Positions 1 to 6,679 of a stretch of 11,842 nt of DNA are shown here, one piece after another. The notes beneath the pieces are model-generated. The model saw only the letters and a program-made list of their open reading frames with translations, was not told the DNA's origin and searched no databases. The stretch is taken from contig DAXO01000027.1 in NCBI GenBank assembly GCA_002506425.1, positions 17,619 to 29,460 on the forward strand, written 5' to 3'. Source of the DNA: Methanomassiliicoccaceae archaeon UBA480 (GTDB lineage Archaea; Thermoplasmatota; Thermoplasmata; Methanomassiliicoccales; Methanomethylophilaceae). Each line of letters begins with the position of its first letter. Position 1 is the first letter of the stretch. A program made the translations under genes and the position numbers.

Positions 1-93
1 ATCAAGGGAATGGAGATAGTCGAGACGGACGACTACGTGGAAGAGGACGACGAGGACGAGAAAGAGGAGGTAGAGGACCTTGGCGAGGACTGA
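1..93 (+). CDS. top6B: DNA topoisomerase VI subunit B, C-terminal end (partial)
   Basis: The window opens inside an ORF whose last 30 residues are visible before a TGA at 91-93. The tail is extremely acidic, with runs of Asp and Glu and almost no hydrophobic residues in the last 20 positions. No catalytic part of the protein is in view. The identification rests on the neighbour: topoisomerase VI subunit A starts inside this gene with a 14-base overlap, and in archaea subunits B and A are normally adjacent in that order. Subunit B carries the GHKL ATPase that drives strand passage by the A2B2 enzyme. The GGAGGT at 66-71 that serves the next gene lies within this coding sequence. Another upstream gene with an acidic tail cannot be excluded. 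Confidence 0.65.
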   Translation: MKGMEIVETDDYVEEDDEDEKEEVEDLGED

Positions 94-1183
94 CAGACAG
101 AAGGAGGCCCTGGAGAGCCTCACCGGGATCGTGGAGGGCCTCTACGACCAGCTCGACGACGGGCAGATCCCGTCCATGGAGCTCCCGCTGAGATCGAAGA
201 GGAACATAGAGTTCGATCCCAGGCACAACGTATGGAAATACGGCGACCTGAAGACGTCCCGTACCGCGAAGACCGTCAACGGAGCGGTGATGATGCTCCG
301 CACCGTCTACACCACGGACTTCATCAACGAGATGATCCGCGAGAACAAATCGTCCACCTTGAGGGAGATGTACTACATCTCCGAGGGATGGCACAACGCC
401 AAGTTCCACACCCAGGACGAGGGCAATCTCCTGGCGGAGGACCTGGAGACGGTCACCAGCTGCATGAGGGAGGACTTCAAGCTCAGGCCCGAGGAATCCG
501 GAGCACACGTCTACGGCGACATCAACTTCACGACCCAGACCAAGAAGGGCATGAAGACGATGAACTGCATGGACGACGTCTCCGAGGCGGGATTCGCGGT
601 TCCGTACAAGGTCGAGGACGACACGTTCCAGATCGATCCGGGGAACACGAAGTTCGCGATGGCCATCGAGACAGGTGGTATGTACGCCAGGCTGATCGAG
701 AACGGCTTCCCGGAGAAGTACGGATGCACCCTCGTGCACCTGTCCGGACAGCCCGCGAGATCGACCAGGCGCCTCATCAAGAGGATGAACGAGGAGTACA
801 ACATCCCCGTCGTGGTCTTCACCGACGGCGACCCGTGGTCTTTCAGGATCTACGCATCCGTCGCATACGGGGCCATCAAGACCGCCCACATATCCGAGTA
901 CCTCGCCACGCCGACCGCCCAGTTCGTTGGCATAACCGCTTCCGACATCCTCAACTACGACCTGCCCACCGACAAGCTCAACGACAAGGATATCGGAGCC
1001 CTCCACGCCGAGCTCACCGACCCCAGGTTCACCGACGAGTTCTGGGTCAACGAGATCCAGGCCATGCTCCAGATGAACAAGAAGGCTGAACAGCAGGCGC
1101 TGGCCAAATACGGTCTGGACTACGTCACTGACCACTACCTCCCCGAGAAGCTCACCAACATGGGAGTGCTGCGATCGGCATGA
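80..1183 (+). CDS. top6A: DNA topoisomerase VI subunit A (Spo11-like DNA-cleaving subunit)
   Basis: This is the 367-residue cleavage subunit of the type IIB topoisomerase, which with subunit B relaxes and decatenates DNA through an ATP-dependent double-strand break. The winged-helix (5Y-CAP) domain contains REMYY at residues 95-99, and Tyr99 is the expected catalytic tyrosine. The TOPRIM domain shows the metal-binding acidic residues Glu197 (IETGG) and Asp249/Asp251 (TDGDPWSF). The conserved HLSGQPARSTRR stretch is at 220-231. The length is normal for the family. The start is a TTG at 80-82, supported by GGAGGT at 66-71 with nine bases of spacing; the next ATG would remove about 32 residues. 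The gene overlaps top6B by 14 bases and larC by 4 (ATGA), so translation is probably coupled. Short pieces of this gene (611-668 and 721-751) recur in rearranged form near 3.3 kb. Confidence 0.96.
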   Translation: MARTDRQKEALESLTGIVEGLYDQLDDGQIPSMELPLRSKRNIEFDPRHNVWKYGDLKTSRTAKTVNGAVMMLRTVYTTDFINEMIRENKSSTLREMYYISEGWHNAKFHTQDEGNLLAEDLETVTSCMREDFKLRPEESGAHVYGDINFTTQTKKGMKTMNCMDDVSEAGFAVPYKVEDDTFQIDPGNTKFAMAIETGGMYARLIENGFPEKYGCTLVHLSGQPARSTRRLIKRMNEEYNIPVVVFTDGDPWSFRIYASVAYGAIKTAHISEYLATPTAQFVGITASDILNYDLPTDKLNDKDIGALHAELTDPRFTDEFWVNEIQAMLQMNKKAEQQALAKYGLDYVTDHYLPEKLTNMGVLRSA

Positions 1184-2388
1184 GATGCCTCCTCTTCGAC
1201 TGCGGATCCGGCATCGCCGGGGACATGGCCGTGGCGGCCATGATCGGCCTCGGGGCCGACAGGAAGAGGCTGCTGGAGACGCTCCGGAGCCTCGACCTGG
1301 ACGGCTTCGACGTCAGGATATCCGAGGTCTCGAGAAACGGCATCGCCGCGACCGACTTCGACGTTGTCCTGACGGAGGACAACCACGACCATGACGCGGA
1401 ATACCTCTACGGGAACGATGCTCCTGCGGAGAAGGAGCACCGGCATCACACGCACGGGATGCCGGAGCACATCCGCGGCATCATATCCCGCTCCTCGCTC
1501 ACCGAGGGCGCCAAATGCATCGCCCTGAGGATCCTGGAGATCCTCTCGGAGGCCGAAGCGCGTGTGCACGGCGTCCCCGTGGAGGAGGTGCACCTCCACG
1601 AGGTCGGCGCCGTGGACTCGATCGTCGACATGGTCTCCCTCGCATTCTGCATAGACGACCTCGGCTTCGAGGATGTCCGCTTCACGGACCTCTGCGACGG
1701 GACCGGATCGGTCAGATGCATGCACGGGGTGATACCCGTCCCCGTCCCAGCGGTGACGGAGATCGCCAGGAGATGGTCGCTTCCGCTGACGGTAACATCC
1801 ATGCGCGGGGAGCATGTGACCCCCACCGGAGCGGCATTCGCCGCCGCCGTCCGCACAGGCCCCGCGCCGAAGGGATTCGTCATAGAGAGGATCGGGACGG
1901 GAGCGGGGAAGCGCGAAGGAGACGGATCCGGCGTGGTCAGGGCCATGATAATATCGACTCCGACCAGGGACTCCATCCTGAAAATGGAGTGCGATATCGA
2001 TGACTGCACAGGAGAGATGCTCGGTCATGCTATATCCAGACTCCTGCGCGATGGCGCCAGGGACGCCAACGCCTCGCCGATCGTGATGAAGAAGAGCCGT
2101 CCGGCTTGGCGCCTCACCGTGATATGCGACGAGGACGACAAGGAGAGGATGGAGCGCATCGTGTTCGAGGAGACGACCACCATAGGCATTCGGTGCGCTG
2201 TGATGGACCGCACCGTCCTGGACAGGACGATTATCTCCATCGACACGCCGTGGGGCCCCGTCGCCGCCAAACGCTGCACCGGATTCGGGATCGACAGGGT
2301 GTATCCGGAATACGACGATGCCGTGCGCGTCGCGGAGGAGTACGGGATCCCCCTCCGGGACGTGTACGAGGCAGTCATCCGCGGATGA
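1180..2388 (+). CDS. larC: LarC-family nickel-pincer cofactor insertase (DUF111)
   Basis: The 402-residue protein belongs to the LarC family, which in lactate racemase maturation inserts nickel into pyridinium-3,5-bisthiocarboxylate mononucleotide in a CTP-dependent reaction. Visible signatures are FDCGSGIAGDM (residues 6-16), a His/Asp-rich linker (69-97) as expected for a nickel-handling loop, VHLHEVGAVDSIVD (137-150), MHGVIPVPVPA (181-191) and HVTPTGAA (212-219). The C-terminal half has CDIDDCTGEMLG (271-282), SPIVMKKSRP (299-308) and FEETTTIGIR (329-338). Both halves are in one ORF, unlike Lactiplantibacillus, where larC is read through a frameshift. ATG 1180 overlaps the top6A stop (ATGA), so it is co-transcribed with the topoisomerase. 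No larA, larB or larE is present here, so the client enzyme is unknown. The 3' end overlaps a convergent ATPase remnant by 14 bases. Confidence 0.93.
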   Translation: MRCLLFDCGSGIAGDMAVAAMIGLGADRKRLLETLRSLDLDGFDVRISEVSRNGIAATDFDVVLTEDNHDHDAEYLYGNDAPAEKEHRHHTHGMPEHIRGIISRSSLTEGAKCIALRILEILSEAEARVHGVPVEEVHLHEVGAVDSIVDMVSLAFCIDDLGFEDVRFTDLCDGTGSVRCMHGVIPVPVPAVTEIARRWSLPLTVTSMRGEHVTPTGAAFAAAVRTGPAPKGFVIERIGTGAGKREGDGSGVVRAMIISTPTRDSILKMECDIDDCTGEMLGHAISRLLRDGARDANASPIVMKKSRPAWRLTVICDEDDKERMERIVFEETTTIGIRCAVMDRTVLDRTIISIDTPWGPVAAKRCTGFGIDRVYPEYDDAVRVAEEYGIPLRDVYEAVIRG

Positions 2389-3010
2389 ACGGGAGCATAT
2401 AGATCGGAAGATAGACCAGGTCGCCGTCCACGCGCAGGTCCTTGGAATGGACCACATAGGCCTTCCCTATCCTGTCCCTGTATTTCCCCATCAGCTTGTC
2501 CAGCGACGAATGGATCGTGGATCTGCTGGACTTTACCTCCAACGGCACTATTCCCGAGCCGTCCGGGAGGATAAAGTCCACCTCGTACTTCCTCCCGCTC
2601 CCTTCCTTCTCGAATTCCGTGAACCACAGGTCGCATCCCTGGGAGACCAGCTCCTGCGATACGGCGTTCTCGAAGAACATTCCCCTGTTTACGGACAGCT
2701 TCCCATCGAGCATCAGACCGTAGGCCTCGTTCAAAGCCTTCCGATCCTTCATGAACGCAAGCGATATCAGGAGGCCTGTATCCAGGAGATAGCATTTCAC
2801 GCGCGCGACATCCTCGCTCAGGCCTATCGCCATACTCGGATCGGAACTGCAGCGGCATATATTGAACAGCATAGCATCGCAGAGCCATCCTATCGCCGCA
2901 TCGTAGTCCCTCTTCCTTGTACCCTTCTCTATCTTGATGGGGGACAGGACCTTGTGCGGAGATGAAAGGAGCGCAGGGATGCGATCGAATAGGTTCAAAG
3001 CCCTCGACAT
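2375..3010 (-). pseudogene. C-terminal remnant of an AAA-type ATPase with DUF4143 domain
   Basis: On the minus strand the residues from MSRALNLFDRIPALL to the TGA at 2377-2375 (about 211 residues) match the second half of the archaeal/bacterial AAA_14 plus DUF4143 ATPases. Seen are the helical linker with SPIKIEKGTRKRDY, the CYLLDTGLLISLAF segment, RGMFFENAVSQEL, and the nuclease-like YEVDF...LEVKSS core (Glu, Asp, then Glu-Val-Lys). The P-loop half of roughly 200 residues, with the Walker motifs, is absent. Upstream of 3010 the open frame continues to 3199, but its 63 residues look unrelated to the family and overlap the debris described at 3011-3481. An ATG at 3010 could still be translated, so expression of a stand-alone DUF4143 fragment is not excluded. 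The last codons overlap the end of larC in the opposite orientation. Confidence 0.8.
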
Positions 3011-3279
3011 CGCAGGACCTGGAATCCAGACTCCGACGAACCCGATGAGATGTCGTTTTCTCCTGGCGGACTTCCTGACCTCGCTGTGATGGGAGAGGTT
3101 CACGATGGCAGGCGGCGCATCGAACGGTTGCTCGAAATACCGTCGTCCCCCGGAGGTGGATGAGTCTCCATTTCTGCGCGAACGCGACAGCCTTGCCAAG
3201 CGTCTCCCAGTAGCCGGAGTCCTTGTCTATGGATTCCATGGTAGAGCAGCACGATACTCGGAAGCCTCTCCCGGATATG

Positions 3280-3337
3280 GTCGAGGACGATACATTCCGG
3301 ATCGATCCAGGGAACACGGAGTCCACGATGGCCGTCG
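3280..3337 (+). repeat. Direct partial copy of top6A 611-668
   Basis: Hand alignment without gaps to 611-668 gives 50 identities in 58 positions. All eight differences are transitions. The copy reads in the same frame as the gene (VEDDTFRIDPGNT versus VEDDTFQIDPGNT), but five of the eight changes alter the amino acid, as expected for a piece no longer under coding constraint. Upstream of 3280 the similarity drops to about half the bases. Confidence 0.7.
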
Positions 3338-3356
3338 CAGAAGGCATAACGCCAGA

Positions 3357-3387
3357 CTGTCCGAACAGATGCACGAGGATGCACCCG
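3357..3387 (-). repeat. Inverted partial copy of top6A 721-751
   Basis: The minus strand of 3357-3387 aligns without gaps to top6A 721-751 with 27 identities in 31 positions, again with transitions only. The stretch ends in a near-palindrome (ctgtccgaacag, 3357-3368) whose counterpart in the gene, 740-751, is the perfect 12-base palindrome CTGTCCGGACAG. Together with the direct copy 20 bases to the left, it suggests a top6A fragment that was copied and then internally inverted, losing about 50 bases between the two pieces. Confidence 0.65.
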
Positions 3388-3481
3388 GAAACGAGGATGT
3401 CGCGGGGCTGAGCCGTAGATCGGGCGTACCGTTCCCCGAAGTCTATGCGGCCGCGATCTCGGCATGCGCAGGGATGCGAGA

Positions 3482-4147
3482 TCAGGAGCAGCGCTTCTGA
3501 TAGACGGTTATATTCTCCAGACAGAGGAGGATGAACTGTCTTATGCTCTCCTTGAAGTCCATGGTGGGGAACCGAGGGGAGTTCTCCAGGTTCTTCAGCA
3601 TCCTCATCGTCTCGGCGTCTAGGGAGCACATGTACAGCTTCCCTATCGCGTGGAAATAGACCGCGAACTGCAGCTCCATCGCCACTGCGGAGCTTATGCC
3701 GTACATCTCGGAGAGCCTCCTTCCGAACTCGCTCGAACGCGCATAGAAGGCCTTCTTGAATTTCAGGTAGCAGCTCTCGCAGACGTTCTTCTCTATGATG
3801 GCGTTCTGATAGAGCCCGTACTTGATGTACATCCTGCTGTTCGATATTACGGTGGCCCATATGTTGGCGACCATATCCGGAGGATAATCGTTGCCTTCGG
3901 GAAGCGAACTCATGAGCAGATCGTAGTACCTGTTCATCGAATCGCGATCCAGATCCAGGAAGATCTCCTCTTTGGACTTGAAGTAGCGATACAGGTTGGC
4001 CCTGGTCCAGGAAAGACGGTCGGCGATCATGGACAGGGTTATCTCATGATACGGAACCTCGTTGAACAGAGATTCTGCAGCGGCCTTGATCTCCTCGATC
4101 CTGGCCTCTTTCTGCTCCAAACTCCTGGCCCTTTCGAAATCTGCCAC
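3482..4147 (-). CDS. TetR/AcrR-family transcriptional regulator
   Basis: The 221-residue protein has the TetR architecture. Its N-terminal DNA-binding domain has the helix-turn-helix within residues 36-62 (ITLSMIADRLSWTRANLYRYFKSKEEI, where the LYRYF-KSKEEI stretch is the family hallmark). An all-helical ligand/dimer domain of about 155 residues follows. It contains two close cysteines (Cys123, Cys126) and a Met/Tyr-rich pocket-like segment around 165-185. The start is GTG at 4147-4145. There is no Shine-Dalgarno site, but an AT-rich box at 4171-4180 lies about 28 bases upstream, which fits a leaderless archaeal transcript. A dyad at 4224-4247 is a plausible autoregulatory operator. The ligand and target genes are unknown. 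The gene stands alone on its strand, between the debris at 3.0-3.5 kb and the 91-residue ORF. Confidence 0.93.
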   Translation of the reverse strand: MADFERARSLEQKEARIEEIKAAAESLFNEVPYHEITLSMIADRLSWTRANLYRYFKSKEEIFLDLDRDSMNRYYDLLMSSLPEGNDYPPDMVANIWATVISNSRMYIKYGLYQNAIIEKNVCESCYLKFKKAFYARSSEFGRRLSEMYGISSAVAMELQFAVYFHAIGKLYMCSLDAETMRMLKNLENSPRFPTMDFKESIRQFILLCLENITVYQKRCS

Positions 4148-4170
4148 GGGTCGTTGACTTCTTTTTTATT

Positions 4171-4190
4171 ATTTAAAAATGCATATATAT
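4171..4190 (-). promoter_or_regulatory. TATA-like box for the TetR gene
   Basis: Read on the minus strand this is an unbroken A/T tract containing TATATAT followed by ATTTTTAAAT. The proximal part is centred about 28 bases upstream of the GTG at 4147, which is the canonical distance between an archaeal TATA box and a start site at the first codon. It contrasts sharply with the GC-rich coding DNA on both sides. Confidence 0.6.
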
Positions 4191-4223
4191 AGACATTTTT
4201 GAGTGGTAATTGTCGCCAATAAC

Positions 4224-4247
4224 CATACAATTGTACAAATTTGTATG
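4224..4247. promoter_or_regulatory. Dyad-symmetric operator candidate upstream of TetR gene
   Basis: The 24 bases have arms CATACAA (4224-4230) and TTGTATG (4241-4247), perfect inverted repeats with a 10-base spacer. The spacer side contains two further nested palindromes, ACAATTGT (4227-4234) and TTGTACAA (4231-4238). The size and symmetry suit a TetR dimer, and the site sits about 77 bases upstream of the TetR start, beyond its TATA-like box. Binding is inferred, not shown. Confidence 0.5.
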
Positions 4248-4274
4248 TTATCTTTCCATGAAAGCCTAATGGAT

Positions 4275-4289
4275 TCACCGTATCGGTGA
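4275..4289. other. Small perfect hairpin at the end of the 91-residue ORF
   Basis: TCACCG and CGGTGA form a 6-base-pair stem with the loop TAT; the stop codon of the minus-strand ORF lies in it. It is not followed by a clear T-run on the minus strand, so it is at best a weak terminator. Confidence 0.3.
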
Positions 4290-4550
4290 TGAACACGTTC
4301 GACCCCTGACGTATTCGGAGAGACAGAATCTATAGAATCCCAATGCATCCGCCGACGTTCTCCCGCGGCAGAAAAGAGGGGGATCGCTGCTGAACGCCTC
4401 CCATCCGAAACCGTCTCTGTGAACAGTGACCTCAACAGATACCCCTGAAGAATCGCAATCCACAGCCTCGGTCCACCTCAGCCCCATCTTCTCCTTCATC
4501 CTCTCTAAACGGGCGTCCATCACGCTTCTGTTTACAGCCTTCATCGTCAT
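4275..4550 (-). CDS. Small hypothetical protein, HicB-like sequence pattern
   Basis: A 91-residue ORF with ATG 4550 (or ATG 4544, two codons later). The first 25 residues are basic and helical. They are followed by VSVEVTVHRDGFGWEAF...LFCRGRTSADALGFYRFCLSEYV, which resembles the strand, strand, 'G-x-T-x-x-x-A-L' helix pattern of HicB antitoxin-type domains. This is a pattern resemblance only. No HicA-like partner gene is adjacent and no obvious Shine-Dalgarno site precedes the start. The opposite-strand frame (4426-4662) is Ser/Thr-rich and less protein-like. The last codons lie in a small hairpin (4275-4289). It could be a relic of a toxin-antitoxin pair or an unrelated conserved small protein. 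Confidence 0.5.
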   Translation of the reverse strand: MTMKAVNRSVMDARLERMKEKMGLRWTEAVDCDSSGVSVEVTVHRDGFGWEAFSSDPPLFCRGRTSADALGFYRFCLSEYVRGRTCSSPIR

Positions 4551-4665
4551 CGGAACGATGGATGCTCCACGTCTATTTCCATGGATTCAGGTGAAACTCC
4601 GCATCAGTACGAGCCCTCCTACGGATACCGAGCATGATTCATCGACGGATAACAGCGAATAATAG

Positions 4666-4680
4666 AATATATTTTTATAG
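4666..4680 (+). promoter_or_regulatory. Promoter (TATA box) of htpG
   Basis: An AT-only stretch (atatatttttatag) lies about 50-60 bases upstream of the htpG start. A start of transcription near 4695-4703 would leave a leader of roughly 25-30 bases carrying the GGAGG at 4714-4718, eight bases before the ATG. Confidence 0.6.
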
Positions 4681-4726
4681 AAGTTCAGATAGTTAAAGCA
4701 CAGTTACTCAAGCGGAGGCTATTGAA

Positions 4727-6634
4727 ATGGCAAAGAAGCAATTCAAAGCGGAATCAAAGCAGTTGCTTGACCTTATGATCAACTCGATCTACACCCACAG
4801 GGAGATCTTCCTGAGGGAGATCATCAGCAACGCCTCTGATGCTCTGGACAAACTGTACTACGGAGCCATCACCAAACCCGAGGAAGTGAAGGTCCAGCGC
4901 GATGAGCTGAAGATCAGGGTTTCTGCGGACAAGGAAGCCAGGACAGTCACGGTATCCGACAACGGTATCGGAATGGACAAGGACGACCTGGAAAAGAATC
5001 TCGGTGTCATAGCCCACAGCGGTTCCCTCGATTTCAAGAAGGAGATGGAGAGCGGCAAGGACGTCGACATCATCGGCCAATTCGGAGTCGGATTCTACAG
5101 TGCATTCCTGGTCTCCGACGAGGTCACAGTCATCACCAAGAAATACGGGTCCAACCAGGCCTACATGTGGAAATCCAAGGGGGCGGACGGCTATACCGTG
5201 GAGGAATGCGAAAAGGACGGATGGGGGACCGACGTCATCATGCATCTCCGCCCCGACGACGAGAACGAGAGATACTCCGAATACCTGGAGCAGTACCGCC
5301 TCCAGGATCTCGTGAAGAAGTACTCCGACTACGTCCGCTGGCCCATCCACATGGATGTCGAGAAGGACGAGCTCGTCGAAACCGGCGAGAAGGATGAGAA
5401 GGGCGAGCCGAAGAAGGAGTGGAAGACCTCCGTCGTCGACGAGGTCGTCAACAGCATGGTTCCCATTTGGCAGAAGTCCAAATCCGAGGTATCGGACGAG
5501 GACTGCGCCAAGTTCTACAAGGAGAAGTTCCGCGACTGGGAGGAGCCCCTCTCCGTCATTCGCATAAACGCAGAGGGAGCGATCAGCTACAAGGCCATGC
5601 TCTTCATCCCCAAGGTCGCGCCGTACAACTTCTACAGCAGGGACTTCGAGCCCGGGCTGCAGCTGTACTCCTCCGGCGTCATGATCATGGAGAAGTGCAA
5701 GGACCTGCTCCCCGACTGCTTCAGATTCGTCCGCGGAGTCGTGGACTCCCCCGACCTCTCCCTGAACATCTCCAGGGAGATGCTGCAGCACGACAGGCAG
5801 CTCGCCGCCATCCGCTCCAACATCGAGAAGAAGGTGAAGGGCGAGCTCGAGAGGATGCTCAAGGACGAGCGCGAGAAGTACCTCGAGTTCTTCAAGGCGT
5901 TCGGCCTCCAGCTGAAATACGGCATCGTCGAGGACTACGGCGCCAAGGCGGATATGCTCAAGGACCTGCTCCTGTTCCATTCGCTCAAGAAGGACGAGCT
6001 CGTCACCCTGCGCGAGTACAGGGATGCTATGCCTCCCGACCAGCCCAAGATCTACTACGCCGCAGCGGAGAGCGTCGCCAGGGCCAAGCAGCTGCCTCAG
6101 ACGGAGCAGGTGTCCGCCAAGGGATTCGACATACTCTGCCTGTCCGAGGATGCCGATGAATTCGCACTGAAGACCATCAGGGAGTACGACGGCAAGGAGT
6201 TCTGCGACGTCGCAGGCAACGATCTCGGACTGGAGACCGAGGAGGAGAAGAAGGAATCCGAGGAGAAGGCCGAGGCCGAGAAGGACGTCCTAGCCTTCGT
6301 CAAGGACACTCTCGGGGATGCCGTATCGGATGTCCGCCTCTCCAACAAGCTGAAGACGCATGCCGTCTGTCTGAGCGCCGACGGCGACATCTCGCTCGAG
6401 ATGGAGAAGTACTTCGCTTCCATACCCGGGGAGCAGAGCAACATCAAAGCCAAGCGCGTCCTCGAGATCAACGCCGACCACCCCGCCTACGCGGCCCTCA
6501 AGAAGGCATACGCGGAGGACAAGGAGAAGGCCAAGGACATGGCCGTCATCATGTACGATGAGGCCGCCCTGATCGCGGGAATGCCCGTCGACGACATCGT
6601 GGGATTCGCCGACAGGGTGTTCAAGCTGTTCTGA
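4727..6634 (+). CDS. htpG: Hsp90-family molecular chaperone HtpG
   Basis: A complete 635-residue bacterial-type Hsp90, a homodimeric ATP-driven chaperone of the cytosol. The N-terminal GHKL ATPase shows Glu31 and Asn35 in FLREIISNASDAL, Asp78 in SDNGIGM (77-83), GQFGVGFYSAF (117-127) and Thr168 in GWGTDV. The middle domain has RDFEPGLQLYSSGVMI (305-320) and the catalytic-loop Arg350 in SLNISREMLQ. The C-terminal dimerisation domain ends VFKLF with no MEEVD tail, so it is not of the eukaryotic cytosolic type. A charged Glu/Lys linker is at 503-519. Length and all key residues argue for a working enzyme. ATG 4727 is preceded by GGAGG at 4714-4718 and a TATA-like box near 4670. It is a single-gene unit ended by a hairpin terminator. 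Hsp90 is generally missing from archaea, so acquisition from bacteria is likely. Confidence 0.97.
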   Translation: MAKKQFKAESKQLLDLMINSIYTHREIFLREIISNASDALDKLYYGAITKPEEVKVQRDELKIRVSADKEARTVTVSDNGIGMDKDDLEKNLGVIAHSGSLDFKKEMESGKDVDIIGQFGVGFYSAFLVSDEVTVITKKYGSNQAYMWKSKGADGYTVEECEKDGWGTDVIMHLRPDDENERYSEYLEQYRLQDLVKKYSDYVRWPIHMDVEKDELVETGEKDEKGEPKKEWKTSVVDEVVNSMVPIWQKSKSEVSDEDCAKFYKEKFRDWEEPLSVIRINAEGAISYKAMLFIPKVAPYNFYSRDFEPGLQLYSSGVMIMEKCKDLLPDCFRFVRGVVDSPDLSLNISREMLQHDRQLAAIRSNIEKKVKGELERMLKDEREKYLEFFKAFGLQLKYGIVEDYGAKADMLKDLLLFHSLKKDELVTLREYRDAMPPDQPKIYYAAAESVARAKQLPQTEQVSAKGFDILCLSEDADEFALKTIREYDGKEFCDVAGNDLGLETEEEKKESEEKAEAEKDVLAFVKDTLGDAVSDVRLSNKLKTHAVCLSADGDISLEMEKYFASIPGEQSNIKAKRVLEINADHPAYAALKKAYAEDKEKAKDMAVIMYDEAALIAGMPVDDIVGFADRVFKLF

Positions 6635-6646
6635 GAAACATGTTAA

Positions 6647-6673
6647 AGGAAGGGGGAAACCCCTTCCTGTTTT
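6647..6673. terminator. Bidirectional hairpin terminator between htpG and symporter gene
   Basis: A perfect 9-base-pair stem (aggaagggg at 6647-6655 with ccccttcct at 6660-6668) closes a GAAA tetraloop. It is followed by TGTTTT on the plus strand and, read the other way, by a TTTAA tract on the minus strand. It starts 13 bases after the htpG stop and lies 7-12 bases from the end of the convergent symporter gene, so it can serve both transcripts. Confidence 0.75.
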
Positions 6674-6679
6674 ACCGCT

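Larger units (their letters stand above)
3011..3481. other. Non-coding debris between ATPase remnant and TetR gene
   Basis: About 470 bases without a convincing gene. Frames stay open on both strands (for example 3105-3500 plus, 3100-3465 minus), but their translations show the Arg/Pro/His-rich composition of off-frame reading in GC-rich DNA and no recognisable domain. Two stretches resemble the topoisomerase VI A gene upstream, one in direct and one in inverted orientation, and are listed separately. The left border coincides with the point where the ATPase loses its N-terminal half, so this stretch probably records one or more rearrangements. I see no transposase, terminal inverted repeats or tRNA scar. 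Confidence 0.6.

Noticed and set aside
3011..3481. Possible miniature transposon carrying the top6A pieces
   Set aside because: I could find no terminal inverted repeats or target-site duplication at plausible borders; a genome-wide repeat search would be needed to reopen this.
3105..3500. Plus-strand frame of 131 codons in the debris region
   Set aside because: Arg-rich translation without a domain, and it crosses the rearranged top6A pieces; not supported as a gene.
2025..3860. Very long minus-strand open frame (611 codons)
   Set aside because: It runs antisense or off-frame through larC, the ATPase remnant and the TetR gene. The translation is Arg/His/Gly-rich in those parts with no domain, typical of GC-rich shadow frames.
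4754..5980. Minus-strand open frame opposite htpG
   Set aside because: The translation is a Val/Leu/Asp/Glu-rich antisense shadow of a clearly coding Hsp90 gene.
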